A stretch of DNA of 64,000 nucleotides, taken from NCBI RefSeq assembly GCF_947259545.1, contig NZ_CAMYMK010000008.1:310001-374000 (forward strand). The letters run 5' to 3'. Origin of the DNA: an uncultured Marinobacter sp. GTDB lineage: Bacteria > Pseudomonadota > Gammaproteobacteria > Pseudomonadales > Oleiphilaceae. Below the pieces are notes generated by a model that had not been told where the DNA came from, made no database searches, and saw only the letters and a list, made by a program, of their open reading frames with translations. Each line of letters opens with the position of its first letter. Positions within the stretch are counted from its first letter, which is position 1. Shown piece by piece: positions 1-9,166 of the stretch. A program made the position numbers and the translations under genes.

Positions 1-603
1 ACGCTTCCCGCGATTCTAGTATCAGCCGTTGTCCTGACAGCCTGTGGTGGCGGCGGCAGCAGTTCTCCCGAAAGTGACCACTCCTCCGCAGTGGCCAACA
101 GCGCTGAAGTGTCTTCGCAAGGTCAGGTAGAGGAAGAGAGCGCTGATACTGCTGATACTATTGTGATCGCCGGATGCGAGGTAGAACAGTATCAGGCAGA
201 CATGCTCAGAAAAGTGAATGCTGCCCGTGCCTCTGCACGAAGCTGTGGCTCCGAGCAGTTTGCACCTGCTGAGCCGTTAACATACAACTGCCCGATAGAA
301 GGTGCCGCTGAACACCACAGCAATGACATGGCCTCCAATAACTTTTTCAGTCACACAGGTTCCAACGGCTTGCGCGTGGGAGCTCGGGTGACGGCCACTG
401 GCTACGAATGGTCCGTTGTGGGCGAGAACATTGCGGCCGGTTACGATGATGTGGATACGGTGGTTCAGGCGTGGCTGGACAGCCCCGGACATTGTCGCAA
501 CATCATGGAGCCCAAGTTCTCCCAGTTTGCTGTAAGGCGGGTGGATACCAATAGGGCTGACTACGAAAACTACTGGACACAGGTGTTTGCCACACCGGAG
601 TAA
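1..603 (+). CDS. CAP/SCP-domain lipoprotein (5' end outside the window)
   Basis: The frame is open from base 1. Its first codons read as the end of a lipoprotein signal peptide (hydrophobic run ending LTAC) followed by a Gly/Ser linker, so the true start lies upstream and the GTG at 91 is not the start. The body is a CAP (cysteine-rich secretory / PR-1) domain: EHHSNDMA, FFSHTGSNG, GENIAAGY and AWLDSPGHCRNIM carry the usual His/Glu/His pattern. Bacterial CAP proteins are secreted or membrane-anchored, and most have no proven function. A hairpin terminator follows directly. Confidence 0.85.
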   Translation, partial: TLPAILVSAVVLTACGGGGSSSPESDHSSAVANSAEVSSQGQVEEESADTADTIVIAGCEVEQYQADMLRKVNAARASARSCGSEQFAPAEPLTYNCPIEGAAEHHSNDMASNNFFSHTGSNGLRVGARVTATGYEWSVVGENIAAGYDDVDTVVQAWLDSPGHCRNIMEPKFSQFAVRRVDTNRADYENYWTQVFATPE

Positions 604-615
604 CATCAGTGCGAT

Positions 616-654
616 AAAAAAGCCCCGCTGCTCCATTGAGTAGCGGGGCTTTTT
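616..654. terminator. Bidirectional rho-independent terminator
   Basis: A GC-rich stem (AGCCCCGCT pairing with AGCGGGGCT) has an A-tract on the left and a T-tract on the right. It can serve both the CAP gene on + and the converging YebC-family gene on -. Confidence 0.85.
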
Positions 655-668
655 GTTTGAAGCTGCGT

Positions 669-1391
669 TTACTCGGACAGCTCCGCGTTGTGGAAAACGT
701 TTTGCACATCGTCCAGTTCATTGAGCATGTCGAGGAATTTCTCGAACATAGCCACGTCATCGCCTTCCACCGGGGTGGAAGTCTTGGGCAGGAACTGGAT
801 TTCGTCCACTTCGAAATCGATACCTTCGATCGCATCCACGAGCGCCTGCCTGGCCTTGGCATACTCGGTGTTTGGCGTGAATACGGTGATCAGGCCGTTT
901 TCATTTTCAATATCCGTGACGTCCACATCCGCTTCCATCAGGGCTTCCAGCACCGCTTCCTCATCGTCACCGCTGAAAACGAAGATGGCGCAGTGATCAA
1001 ACATGTGGGCAACGGCGCCGGGAGTGCCGATTTTGCATTTGGTCTTGGTGAACGCCAGGCGGACATCACCGAAGGTCCGATTCGGGTTATCGGTGAGGCA
1101 ATCGACAATAACCATGCAGTTACCTGGGCCGTAACCTTCATAACGGGCTGGTGAGTAGTCTTCGCCGGCGCCGCCCTTTGCCTTCTCAAGGGCTTTGTCA
1201 ATGACGTGGGCAGGCACCTGGTCCTTCTTTGCCCGGTCGATCAGTCCTCGCAGAGAGAGGTTGCCGTCAGGGTCGGTGCCTCCGGACTTGGCGCACATGT
1301 AAATCTCGCGCCCATATTTACTGTAGACCTTGGTTTTTGCCGCAGCCGTTTTGGCCATGGACTCTTTACGGTTCTGATAGGCTCTGCCCAT
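669..1391 (-). CDS. YebC/PmpR-family protein, YeeN-like branch
   Basis: This 240-residue protein belongs to the TACO1/YebC family, described as DNA-binding regulators and, more recently, as translation factors that help ribosomes through difficult sequences. The start at MGRAYQ is chosen over a longer frame because AGAGG lies just upstream and family members are about 240 residues long. Family blocks seen: [50 protein letters not shown] and NRTFGDVR. The N-terminus ([15 protein letters not shown]) fits the YeeN paralogue group better than YebC proper, which usually begins MAGHSKW and sits beside ruvC. Not linked to ruvABC here. Confidence 0.9.
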   Translation of the reverse strand: MGRAYQNRKESMAKTAAAKTKVYSKYGREIYMCAKSGGTDPDGNLSLRGLIDRAKKDQVPAHVIDKALEKAKGGAGEDYSPARYEGYGPGNCMVIVDCLTDNPNRTFGDVRLAFTKTKCKIGTPGAVAHMFDHCAIFVFSGDDEEAVLEALMEADVDVTDIENENGLITVFTPNTEYAKARQALVDAIEGIDFEVDEIQFLPKTSTPVEGDDVAMFEKFLDMLNELDDVQNVFHNAELSE

Positions 1392-1606
1392 TGCGCTGCC
1401 TCTTTGATCGTTCGGAAAGAGCCGGATTTTACTCAACAAGCTGGCTCGGTTACAGACTTTCTTGTCAGTTCTTCAGGAAGTGCATACCAATTCTGCCGTT
1501 TTCCTGTATCCGACCAACAGAGTAGGATTTCGGCACTTTCGGGTCAGTGACCGGATCTGAGTGCGTTGATAACGTCGGTATGACATGCCAGAGACGGGTG
1601 GTCGCA

Positions 1607-2197
1607 ATGCTCAGGAACGTAAGGCAGTACCGGTCAAGGCTTGCCGATTTGCAACGGTTTTTCGCTATTGTCTGTGTCGGGTTATTCATGATGCCGGGAT
1701 CTGTCCGGGCGTATGGAGACGATGAGCAGCTGGGTGTGGCCCGCGAGATGATTGGTGTTTTGAACGCCTATGCCGTCTACAAGATGGGGCGGTACGACGA
1801 AGCGTTTGAGCAATACAGGATTCTCGCTGAGAAAGGCAGTCGCCAGGCCATGCTGAATGTCGCCAATATGTATTCGCAGGGACTCGGCACGGAACAGAGT
1901 GATTCATTGGCTTTTCGCTGGTATCTGGAAGCCGCGAAAGCGGAGGACGCCATTGGTATGATGGAGGCAGCCAGGGCATACGAGCAGGGGCGTGGCATGG
2001 ACAAAGATGCTGCGCTGGCCGAGCACTGGTATCTGGAGTCCGCCAAAGCCGGTAATGCTGAAGCCCAGTGGATCATTGGCAAACGATTGTTTGACAGCGG
2101 TGAGTATGAGGCCGGACTTGAGTGGATCAGGCTGGCGGCAAACGAGGAAATGGCAGCCAGACAGTTCCTGTCGAAGCTTGAAAGGTCTGAAGAATAG
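1607..2197 (+). CDS. Sel1-repeat (TPR-like) exported protein
   Basis: An N-terminal hydrophobic stretch (FFAIVCVGLFMMPGSVRA) looks like a signal peptide ending in A-x-A-like sequence, so the protein is probably periplasmic. About four Sel1-like repeats follow: YDEAFEQYRILAEKGSRQAM, AFRWYLEAAKAEDAIGMM, AEHWYLESAKAGNAEAQW and AGLEWIRLAANEEMAARQF. Sel1 proteins form alpha-solenoids for protein contacts. The start is uncertain: ATG 1607 gives the tidiest signal peptide, and ATG 1580 or GTG 1547 are alternatives in the same frame. No partner is obvious from its neighbours. Confidence 0.8.
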   Translation: MLRNVRQYRSRLADLQRFFAIVCVGLFMMPGSVRAYGDDEQLGVAREMIGVLNAYAVYKMGRYDEAFEQYRILAEKGSRQAMLNVANMYSQGLGTEQSDSLAFRWYLEAAKAEDAIGMMEAARAYEQGRGMDKDAALAEHWYLESAKAGNAEAQWIIGKRLFDSGEYEAGLEWIRLAANEEMAARQFLSKLERSEE

Positions 2198-2225
2198 CGA
2201 AGCGAGGATTCAAGGGGGTGGATCT

Positions 2226-2257
2226 AAGGTGGACAGCAGCAGGCTGCTGTCCACCTT
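2226..2257. terminator. Strong hairpin between converging genes
   Basis: A perfect 14-bp inverted repeat (AAGGTGGACAGCAG pairing with CTGCTGTCCACCTT) encloses a 4-base loop, followed by CTT. It lies between the stops of the Sel1 gene (+) and the unknown gene at 2274 (-). Confidence 0.7.
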
Positions 2258-2273
2258 CTTATGCCAGCCGGAC

Positions 2274-2642
2274 TTATGCCTCGGCGGCTTCACTCCGGTT
2301 GCAGTTCTCGCGGCCCCGGCTGAGCAACTGCTTTTCAATGGTCTGTGCCAGTTCGGCGCCATCGACGATGTAAGCGGGGTCGTCTGTCATTCCGAGAACC
2401 CTTCTGATCCACGGAGTTTCAGTTACATTCACCCGGAATGTCAGCTTGGGGACGAACTGATAAGTGACGTCGTCTTTTTTCCAGGTCACTACCGGAGCCC
2501 TGTGAAGGTGTCCGGCCGGGTCCCGCTGTTCCTGCTGGCTGTACTCATTCTGCCAGCCAACGTGAAGGTCCGTGACTCCGGTGTTGATTTCCATTGCCCG
2601 TTCCTGGGTAAGACCAATCAGTCGATTTGTAGTGATGCTCAT
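2274..2642 (-). CDS. Hypothetical protein, 122 residues
   Basis: I do not recognise this protein. It is soluble, with no signal peptide or membrane segment, and is rich in charged residues. It contains GWQNEYSQQEQRDPAGHLHR and a beta-like stretch TYQFVPKLTFRVNVTETPW. A strong ribosome binding site (AAGGAGG, 7 bases before ATG) and flanking hairpins support it as a real single gene. The 205-base gap upstream holds a hairpin at 2814-2838 and presumably its promoter. Confidence 0.6.
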   Translation of the reverse strand: MSITTNRLIGLTQERAMEINTGVTDLHVGWQNEYSQQEQRDPAGHLHRAPVVTWKKDDVTYQFVPKLTFRVNVTETPWIRRVLGMTDDPAYIVDGAELAQTIEKQLLSRGRENCNRSEAAEA

Positions 2643-2813
2643 ATCAGAGCCTCCTTTTAAGAGAAAGAAACAAAAACAAAACCCTATGGCTGCTTTTTGT
2701 TGTCAGGAGCCTTCCTGGCCCCGCTCTATTGTGTGAACAACTGTACACAGGTATTGGAGGAAAAGAATAGTCGAAATAGATGTGGAGGCCTGATATGACA
2801 ATGCGGATGCTAC

Positions 2814-2838
2814 TTATGGCCGGAAAGCCCGGCCATAA
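2814..2838 (-). terminator. Terminator-like hairpin after the SRPBCC gene
   Basis: A perfect 10-bp stem (TTATGGCCGG pairing with CCGGCCATAA) has a 5-base loop and lies 10 bases past the stop of the gene at 2848. No long T-tract follows, so it may be weak. Confidence 0.55.
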
Positions 2839-2847
2839 ATCAACGGC

Positions 2848-3276
2848 TTACGCCATCTTTGGGACGCGCTTGATGCCTTTGCGAATACCCTGTTCGAGTG
2901 CGGCACTTACTACCTTGCCGGTATAAGGAACGATGTCCTCGAAGGTGATGGTGTAGTTCATCCGGGTGCCGCCTTCACCGGCATCCTCAAAGCGGATGCG
3001 GCCCATGTGGTTGCGGATCGGGCTCATGCTGGTGATGGTGTACTCGATCAGGGAGTCCGGTTCGAAGCCGATGACGGTTTCTTCCAGACTCAGTGGCCCG
3101 ATGCCGATTTTTCGTACTGAGCCGATGCCGTTTGGGTCTGCCTGGTCACTGTCCTGAATGCGTTTGACCGGTGCGCCCAGCAGTTTGCCAAAGCGTCCGT
3201 GATCGGCGAACAGGGCAAATACCCTGTCACGGGGTACATCGAAGGTTTCATCTATTTCAATGGTATACATGGCCAT
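2848..3276 (-). CDS. SRPBCC-family (START/polyketide cyclase-like) protein
   Basis: This 142-residue protein has the helix-grip pattern: an N-terminal strand IEIDETFDVPRDRVFALFADHG, a Gly-rich turn GIGSVRKIGIGPLSLEET, and a long C-terminal amphipathic helix VVSAALEQGIRKGIKRVPKMA. The family binds hydrophobic ligands in a deep pocket; individual substrates vary and cannot be read from sequence. The gene stands alone, on the same strand as the AraC gene upstream at 3419-4291 but with about 140 bases between, so co-transcription is possible but not shown. Confidence 0.8.
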   Translation of the reverse strand: MAMYTIEIDETFDVPRDRVFALFADHGRFGKLLGAPVKRIQDSDQADPNGIGSVRKIGIGPLSLEETVIGFEPDSLIEYTITSMSPIRNHMGRIRFEDAGEGGTRMNYTITFEDIVPYTGKVVSAALEQGIRKGIKRVPKMA

Positions 3277-3418
3277 GGGTTCTCTCTTGATGTGTAAGAA
3301 ACCTGAAGATCAGGAATGCTGATGACACTAGCCTATCGCTCTGCAGGCTACAACGAAAGTCGTAGTTGCAGGCGGGCCGAACCTTGGCCTGAATCGCACG
3401 GCGTTGAGGTTTCATCCG

Positions 3419-4291
3419 TCAATGACGACTGGTGTGTCGGTAGTCCCTGGGGGACTGTCCCATGACTTTCTTGAACAGTCTTGAGAAATAGTAGGAATCG
3501 TCATATCCCAGGCGTCGGCTGATATCGGCAAAACTCAGGCTGGTGGTGTCCAGCATCTGGCAGGCCCTCTCCACTTTCAGGTGCAGGAAATGCTGGATAG
3601 GAGAGGTGCCGGTCTGTTCCCGATACCGGGTGGCAAAGTGGGCCGGAGACAGACCTGCCAGGTCTGCCAGCTGCTCCAGTGATACCCGTTCGTCCAGGTG
3701 TTCCCTCATATAGTTGTGAATCGTGTCCAGTTCCGTCTTGCGCTCGTGGCTGGTTTCGTCGGCGTTCAATGGTACGGCTGCCAGCAACTGGCGGAGTCGG
3801 TTGGCGGCGTGGATCAGGCCCCGGGTGCGGAACCCCGTTTGCCTTACAGACAGCAAGCCGTTGAAGTCCACCAGTAAGCGCGGCTGGCGACCGAGATGTC
3901 TTATACGGGTGTCGTCAAAGCCCATGTAGTGACGGAAATCCTCTGCAAGCGGCCCCGTGTAGTGCACCCAGTGAATAGTCCAGGGATTGTCCGGGTCAGC
4001 GGTGTACCGGTGGGATGCGCCTGCGGGCAGTAACAGCAGGTCACCGGCCTCCACGGTGTAGGGTTCTCCCTCGACGTTCAGGAAAGCTTTGCCCTCGGTG
4101 CAGTAAATCAAAAGATTGTCATGGTGGTGTTCCCGGTGCATGTGGTGCCCCGTGGCCCGGCGGTAGTGGCCAAACGCCAATGGGTACAGGTCCCGGGTCA
4201 GGGGATAGGTAGACAATAGTCGTATGATTGGCGCTGGAACCACATAGCGAATGCTGTCAGCCGGTACAGGCCACTGGGAGGTCTGTGTCAT
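3419..4291 (-). CDS. mmsR: AraC-family regulator, probable MmsR (valine catabolism activator)
   Basis: An N-terminal cupin-type ligand domain (residues about 40-150, [34 protein letters not shown]) is followed by an AraC/XylS double helix-turn-helix ([40 protein letters not shown], then GQSPRDYR). It is transcribed away from mmsA across a 160-base gap. In Pseudomonas aeruginosa the AraC-type activator MmsR is likewise divergent from mmsAB, so the name rests on family plus context. The likely inducer is a valine catabolite such as 3-hydroxyisobutyrate. I found no convincing operator repeat in the gap. Confidence 0.8.
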   Translation of the reverse strand: MTQTSQWPVPADSIRYVVPAPIIRLLSTYPLTRDLYPLAFGHYRRATGHHMHREHHHDNLLIYCTEGKAFLNVEGEPYTVEAGDLLLLPAGASHRYTADPDNPWTIHWVHYTGPLAEDFRHYMGFDDTRIRHLGRQPRLLVDFNGLLSVRQTGFRTRGLIHAANRLRQLLAAVPLNADETSHERKTELDTIHNYMREHLDERVSLEQLADLAGLSPAHFATRYREQTGTSPIQHFLHLKVERACQMLDTTSLSFADISRRLGYDDSYYFSRLFKKVMGQSPRDYRHTSRH

Positions 4292-4450
4292 GGATATGCC
4301 AATTTACTTGTGTGTAATCAAAAGATAATCCATCACGAACGAAATTTAGTCAATCGGTGCGGTCTGAATTCCTGTGCTAGCATCAATTCAAACATGGTCG
4401 TCCACCCGCAGATCGGGCGGCTCCCCCGTACAACAACAAGCAGGGAATTA

Positions 4451-5950
4451 ATGATGAAGAACGTACCTCTGTATCTTGCCGGTGAATTTGTTCAGAGCCA
4501 GGCCAGCGACTGGATCGAAGTCACCGATCCCGCCACCAACGAAGTGATTGCCAAGGCCCCGTGCACCACCGATGCGGAAATGCGCAAGGCCATCGACAGC
4601 GCCAGCGAGATGTTCAAGAGCTGGAAAGAAACGCCGGTTTCCGAGCGTGCCCGGGTGATGCTGCGCTACCAGGCGCTGCTGAAAGAGCACCATGATGAGA
4701 TCGCCGAAATTCTGTCCCAGGAAACCGGCAAGACCTTTGACGATGCCAAGGGGGATGTCTGGCGTGGCATTGAAGTGGTCGAGCACGCCGCCAATGTGGC
4801 GTCGCTGATGATGGGCGAAACGGTCGAGAATGTGGCGCGGGAGGTGGATACCCATTCCTGGACCCAACCGCTGGGCGTGTGCGCCGGTATTACCCCGTTC
4901 AATTTCCCGGCCATGATCCCCCTGTGGATGTTCCCCATGGCCATTGCCTGCGGTAACACCTTCATCCTCAAGCCCTCCGAGCAGGATCCGCTGACGCCGA
5001 TGCGTCTGGCTGAGCTGTTTGAGGAAGCCGGCGCGCCCAAGGGCGTTCTGCAGGTGGTTCATGGTGGCAAGGAGCAGGTTGATGTACTGCTGACCGATCC
5101 GGCCATCCGGGCGGTGTCCTTCGTGGGTTCTGTTCCTGTCGGTCGTTACATTTACGAAACCGGTACCCGCAACATGAAGCGTGTACAAAGCTTTGCCGGT
5201 GCCAAGAACCATATGGTGATCCTGCCGGATGCCGACAAGCAGCAGGTGATTAATGCCCTGGTAGGCGCCTCTGTTGGCGCGGCGGGGCAGCGTTGCATGG
5301 CTATCTCGGTTGCGGTGTTCGTGGGCGAAGCGCAGCAGTGGATTCCGGAACTGAAGGAAGCCATGGCAAAGGTTCGTCCGGGTGCCTGGAACGATTCCGG
5401 TGCCAGCTACGGCCCGATCATCAGTGCCAAGGCCAAGGACCGGGTGGAATCCCTGATTGCTACCGGTGAAGCGCAAGGCGCCAATCTTCTGCTGGATGGT
5501 CGCGGCTGCACTGTCGATGGTTTGCCAGATGGGAACTGGGTGGGCCCGACACTGTTCTCCGGTGTCACTACCGAGATGGATATCTACAACGAGGAAATCT
5601 TTGGTCCTGTCCTTTCCTGTATGGAAACGAACAGCCTGGGTGAGGCCATTGAGCTGATCAACAAGAGCCCGTACGGCAATGGTGTTTCCATCTTCACCAA
5701 TTCCGGTGGCTGTGCCCGTCGCTTCCAGCACGAGATTGACGTGGGCCAGGTGGGTATAAATGTTCCCATTCCGGTGCCCCTGCCGTTCTTCTCTTTCACC
5801 GGCTGGAAAGGCTCTTTCTACGGTGACCAGCATGCCTACGGCAAGCAGGCGGTCCGTTTCTACACCGAAACCAAAACCGTGACCTCTCGCTGGTTCTCAA
5901 AAGAGGCGACAGCGACGTCCGGAGCGAACTTCTCGATCCAGCTGCGTTAA
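4451..5950 (+). CDS. mmsA: CoA-acylating methylmalonate-semialdehyde dehydrogenase
   Basis: This enzyme oxidises methylmalonate semialdehyde (and malonate semialdehyde) with NAD+ and CoA to propionyl-CoA or acetyl-CoA plus CO2, late in valine degradation. The 499 residues match the family length. Seen: N151 in [14 protein letters not shown], the nucleophile C282 in [11 protein letters not shown], and [13 protein letters not shown] with Asn where ordinary aldehyde dehydrogenases have the general-base Glu, a trait of this CoA-dependent subfamily. The start is the ATG at 4451 after CAGGGAATTA; a longer frame back to 4310 lacks family similarity. First gene of the mms operon, divergent from mmsR. 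Confidence 0.95.
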   Translation: MMKNVPLYLAGEFVQSQASDWIEVTDPATNEVIAKAPCTTDAEMRKAIDSASEMFKSWKETPVSERARVMLRYQALLKEHHDEIAEILSQETGKTFDDAKGDVWRGIEVVEHAANVASLMMGETVENVAREVDTHSWTQPLGVCAGITPFNFPAMIPLWMFPMAIACGNTFILKPSEQDPLTPMRLAELFEEAGAPKGVLQVVHGGKEQVDVLLTDPAIRAVSFVGSVPVGRYIYETGTRNMKRVQSFAGAKNHMVILPDADKQQVINALVGASVGAAGQRCMAISVAVFVGEAQQWIPELKEAMAKVRPGAWNDSGASYGPIISAKAKDRVESLIATGEAQGANLLLDGRGCTVDGLPDGNWVGPTLFSGVTTEMDIYNEEIFGPVLSCMETNSLGEAIELINKSPYGNGVSIFTNSGGCARRFQHEIDVGQVGINVPIPVPLPFFSFTGWKGSFYGDQHAYGKQAVRFYTETKTVTSRWFSKEATATSGANFSIQLR

Positions 5951-6053
5951 CAGCGTTGAAGGTGGGTGTTTGGGCCGGAACCTGTTTCCGGCCCTGTAGT
6001 GGCACAGAAAGTTTCTCCCACTGACAACAGGCCTCTCAGACTGGAGTTTAACG

Positions 6054-7220
6054 ATGGACTTTAACCTGACTGAAGACCAGCTGGCGTTTCGTGAGGCAGC
6101 CCGGGCGTTCGCGGAGAAATCCATGGCGCCCCACGCTGCCCAATGGGACGACGAGCATATCTTTCCGAAAGATGTACTGAAAGAAGCTGGCGAGATGGGC
6201 TTTATGGGCATGTATACCCCGGAAGCCCTGGGCGGGATGGGCCTTTCACGGCTGGACACCTCAGTGATCGTGGAAGAGCTGGCCGCGGCCTGCCCATCCA
6301 CTGCAGCCTTTATCACCATCCATAATATGGCCACCTGGATGGTGGCGAGTTTTGCCTCGGACGACCTTAAACAGGAAATTGTGCCGAAACTCGCCAGTGG
6401 CGAGTGGTTGGCTTCCTATTGCCTGACTGAACCCGGTGCAGGCTCCGATGCGGCCAGCCTGCGGACCAAGGCTGTCCGGGATGGCGACAGCTACGTGATC
6501 AATGGTAGCAAGGTGTTTATCTCCGGTGCTGGCGACACTGATATTCTGGTGCTGATGGCCCGTACCGGTGACCCGGATTCCGGTTCCAAAGGCATATCGA
6601 CCTTTGTTATTCCCGCCGATGCCGATGGCATTTCCTACGGTAAGAATGAAGAGAAAATGGGCTGGCACAGCCAGCCAACCCGCATGGTCAGCCTTGAGAA
6701 CGTTCGCATTCCCGCCAGTAACCGGGTGGGCAATGAAGGTGATGGATTTGCCATTGCCATGAAAGGTCTTGACGGTGGTCGCCTGAACATTGCCACGTGC
6801 TCCCTTGGCGGGGCCCAGGCGGCCTTGCTGCGGGCACGCAACTACATGCACGAGCGCGAGCAGTTCGGCAAACCCCTGGCCGCTTTCCAGGCGTTGCAGT
6901 TCAAGCTGGCCGACATGGCCACCAACCTGGTGGCGGCGCGGCAGATGGTGCGCCTGGGGGCGTTCAAGCTGGATAGTGGTGATCCAGAAGCCACACTGCA
7001 CTGTGCCATGGCCAAGCGATTCGCGACCGACGCCTGCTTTGACGTGGTGAACGATGCCCTGCAACTGCACGGTGGCTACGGCTATATCCGTGAGTATCCG
7101 CTGGAACGTTACCTGCGAGACCTGCGTGTGCACCAGATTCTGGAAGGCACTAACGAAATCATGCGCCTGATTGTCGCCCGTCGCCTGCTCGACGACGGTG
7201 TGGCGGAAGCTATTCAATAA
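6054..7220 (+). CDS. Acyl-CoA dehydrogenase, probably isobutyryl-CoA dehydrogenase
   Basis: This 388-residue FAD flavoenzyme would convert isobutyryl-CoA to methacrylyl-CoA with electrons passing to ETF. It has the full acyl-CoA dehydrogenase layout: an N-terminal helical domain (MDFNLTEDQLAFREAARAFA), the middle FAD-binding motif YCLTEPGAGSDAASL, and a C-terminal domain with LHGGYGYIREYPLERYLRD and the catalytic-base motif EGTNEIMR (Glu at about 364). Position between mmsA and the hydratase and its similarity to ACAD8-type enzymes point to isobutyryl-CoA. GGAG precedes the ATG. Confidence 0.9.
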   Translation: MDFNLTEDQLAFREAARAFAEKSMAPHAAQWDDEHIFPKDVLKEAGEMGFMGMYTPEALGGMGLSRLDTSVIVEELAAACPSTAAFITIHNMATWMVASFASDDLKQEIVPKLASGEWLASYCLTEPGAGSDAASLRTKAVRDGDSYVINGSKVFISGAGDTDILVLMARTGDPDSGSKGISTFVIPADADGISYGKNEEKMGWHSQPTRMVSLENVRIPASNRVGNEGDGFAIAMKGLDGGRLNIATCSLGGAQAALLRARNYMHEREQFGKPLAAFQALQFKLADMATNLVAARQMVRLGAFKLDSGDPEATLHCAMAKRFATDACFDVVNDALQLHGGYGYIREYPLERYLRDLRVHQILEGTNEIMRLIVARRLLDDGVAEAIQ

Positions 7221-7248
7221 AAACCGCAAGAACAACGGGAGAAACAAC

Positions 7249-8028
7249 ATGAGCGATCTGATTCAGCTCGAGAAACGCGGCCACATTGCGGTACTGACCA
7301 TCAACAACCCGCCGGCTAATACCTGGACCGGGGAGTCCCTTGCTGCGTTGACGGCGACGATCCGTGAACTGAACGAAGACCGTGACATTTTTGCCCTGGT
7401 GGTGACCGGCCAGGGAGAGAAATTCTTCTCCGCCGGTGCCGACCTGAAGTCCTTCGCCGACGGTGACATAGCCCGTGCCAACGAAATGGCCCAGGCATTC
7501 GGTGAAGCTTTTGCCGCATTGTCCGGATTCCGCGGCGTATCCATTGCCGCGGTGAACGGTTATGCCATGGGCGGCGGCCTGGAATGTGCCATGGCCTGTG
7601 ACATTCGTATTGCCGAAGAGCATGCCCAGATGGCGCTGCCGGAAGCCGGCGTTGGCCTGTTGCCCTGCGCCGGCGGTACCCAGAACCTGCCCTGGCTGGT
7701 AGGTGAGGGCTGGGCCAAGCGGATGATTCTGTGTGGCGAGCGGGTCAAGGCGGACAAGGCCCTGCAGATCGGGCTGGTTGAAGAGGTGGTTCCCACCGGC
7801 CAGGGGCTGGAAAAAGCTCTGGAACTGGGGGAAATGGCCTGTAAACAGAGCCCGTCGTCCACCGCCCGTTGTAAGACGCTGGTGATGAGCGCCCGTGATG
7901 GCCGCAGCCATGACGATGGCTGGCGCATGGAACGGGAACTGTTCATCGAGCTGTTCTCCACCGAGGACCAGAAAGAAGGCGTGAACGCTTTTCTGGACAA
8001 GCGCAAACCGGAATGGAAGAACCGTTGA
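7249..8028 (+). CDS. Enoyl-CoA hydratase (methacrylyl-CoA hydratase role)
   Basis: A 259-residue crotonase-fold protein. The CoA-binding and oxyanion-hole motifs are FSAGADLKSFADGD and AAVNGYAMGGGLECAMACDIRIA, followed by LPEAGVGLLPCAGGTQNLPWLVG, which carries the second catalytic acid region. In this operon it most likely hydrates methacrylyl-CoA to 3-hydroxyisobutyryl-CoA. The start at MSDLIQ (ATG 7249) follows CGGGAGAAACAAC. Only 28 bases separate it from the dehydrogenase stop, and the next gene follows within 1 base. Confidence 0.9.
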   Translation: MSDLIQLEKRGHIAVLTINNPPANTWTGESLAALTATIRELNEDRDIFALVVTGQGEKFFSAGADLKSFADGDIARANEMAQAFGEAFAALSGFRGVSIAAVNGYAMGGGLECAMACDIRIAEEHAQMALPEAGVGLLPCAGGTQNLPWLVGEGWAKRMILCGERVKADKALQIGLVEEVVPTGQGLEKALELGEMACKQSPSSTARCKTLVMSARDGRSHDDGWRMERELFIELFSTEDQKEGVNAFLDKRKPEWKNR

Positions 8029-8029
8029 T

Positions 8030-9103
8030 ATGACTGGTCAACCGATGGTTTTCGAAGAGTGGTCCACGGCCGACGGTCGTCACATTGCCGTGGCCAGGCT
8101 GAACATGCCGAAGGCGCTCAACTCCCTCTCGCTGGAAATGATCCGGCTGCTGACGCCGCAGCTCAAGCGCTGGGCAGAGGACAGCAGTATCTGTGCGGTC
8201 TGGCTGGAAGCCGAGGGCGACAAGGCATTCTGCGCCGGTGGTGACATCGTGGCCTTGTACCGCAGCATGACCGAACCCGAGGGAGCCAGTGAGGGCGCGG
8301 CCTTTTTCGAGGAAGAGTATGAACTGGATTACCTCATCCATACCTTCCCCAAGCCCATTGTGTGCTGGGGCCATGGCATTGTCATGGGTGGTGGTATGGG
8401 GATTATGGCCGGCGCGTCCCATCGGGTAGTCACCGAGGGTTCGAAACTGGCCATGCCCGAAAGCAGCATTGGTCTGTATCCAGATGTGGCAGCAGGCTGG
8501 TTTCTGAATCGGGCGCCGGGCCGAACCGGGTTGTTCCTGGGACTGACCGGTGCTCGAATGAATGGCGCGGATGCGCTGTTTGTCGGGCTGGCGGACCGCT
8601 TTATCCGGCATGATCTCAAGGCCGGGGTGGTCGACGCCCTGAAGCAGCGAGACTGGCAGGAACAGGACAGTGACGCCGTAGTCAGCAGCGTGCTGAGGCA
8701 GTTTGAGCAGCAAAGCGCCGATGCGCAACCGGAGTCACCGGTACGTTCGCACTTTGATGACATTAACCGGGTCACCGATGCCGACAGCCTGGAAGAGATT
8801 ATCGCCCAATTGAACGAGCTGTCAGGTGGCGATGGCTGGCTGGCCAAGGCAACCAGATCGCTGGCGACCGCCTCGCCCACCTCTCTGGCCCTGTGCTGGC
8901 GACACCTCAGTAATGTGCGTCAAGACAGCCTGAAGGAGGTCCTGGACAAAGAACTGACGCTGTCCCGTAACTGTCTGACAAAAGGCGAATTTGCCGAAGG
9001 TATCCGCGCGCTGTTGATCGACAAGGATCAACAGCCCCGCTGGCGTTATGCGTCGCTGGCGGAAATGGACAGTTCCTGGATTGACGACTTTTTCACCCGA
9101 TAA
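8030..9103 (+). CDS. 3-hydroxyisobutyryl-CoA hydrolase
   Basis: This 357-residue crotonase-superfamily member is about 100 residues longer than a hydratase, as expected for the HIBCH branch. It releases CoA from 3-hydroxyisobutyryl-CoA, yielding 3-hydroxyisobutyrate. Seen: KAFCAGGDIVALYR, GHGIVMGGGMGIMAGASHRVV, and AMPESSIGLYPDVAAGWFLNR, where the Glu and Asp correspond to the catalytic acids of the family. The C-terminal extension (SLKEVLDKELTLSRNC, GEFAEGIRALLIDKD) is typical of HIBCH. It starts one base after the hydratase stop, so the two are probably translationally coupled. Confidence 0.92.
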   Translation: MTGQPMVFEEWSTADGRHIAVARLNMPKALNSLSLEMIRLLTPQLKRWAEDSSICAVWLEAEGDKAFCAGGDIVALYRSMTEPEGASEGAAFFEEEYELDYLIHTFPKPIVCWGHGIVMGGGMGIMAGASHRVVTEGSKLAMPESSIGLYPDVAAGWFLNRAPGRTGLFLGLTGARMNGADALFVGLADRFIRHDLKAGVVDALKQRDWQEQDSDAVVSSVLRQFEQQSADAQPESPVRSHFDDINRVTDADSLEEIIAQLNELSGGDGWLAKATRSLATASPTSLALCWRHLSNVRQDSLKEVLDKELTLSRNCLTKGEFAEGIRALLIDKDQQPRWRYASLAEMDSSWIDDFFTR

Positions 9104-9166
9104 CCAACCGGTGCCGGCTGACAACACCGGTCCGTTCAGCCGAATACAACAATAAGGGGAAGAGAT

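Noticed and set aside
91-603. CAP protein starting at the GTG at 91
   Set aside because: The same frame is open to base 1 and encodes a lipoprotein signal ending LTAC, so the start is outside the window.
4448-5833. Long open frame (461 codons) on the minus strand across mmsA
   Set aside because: It mirrors mmsA codon phase in GC-rich DNA, has no family motif or ribosome binding site, and mmsA is certain.
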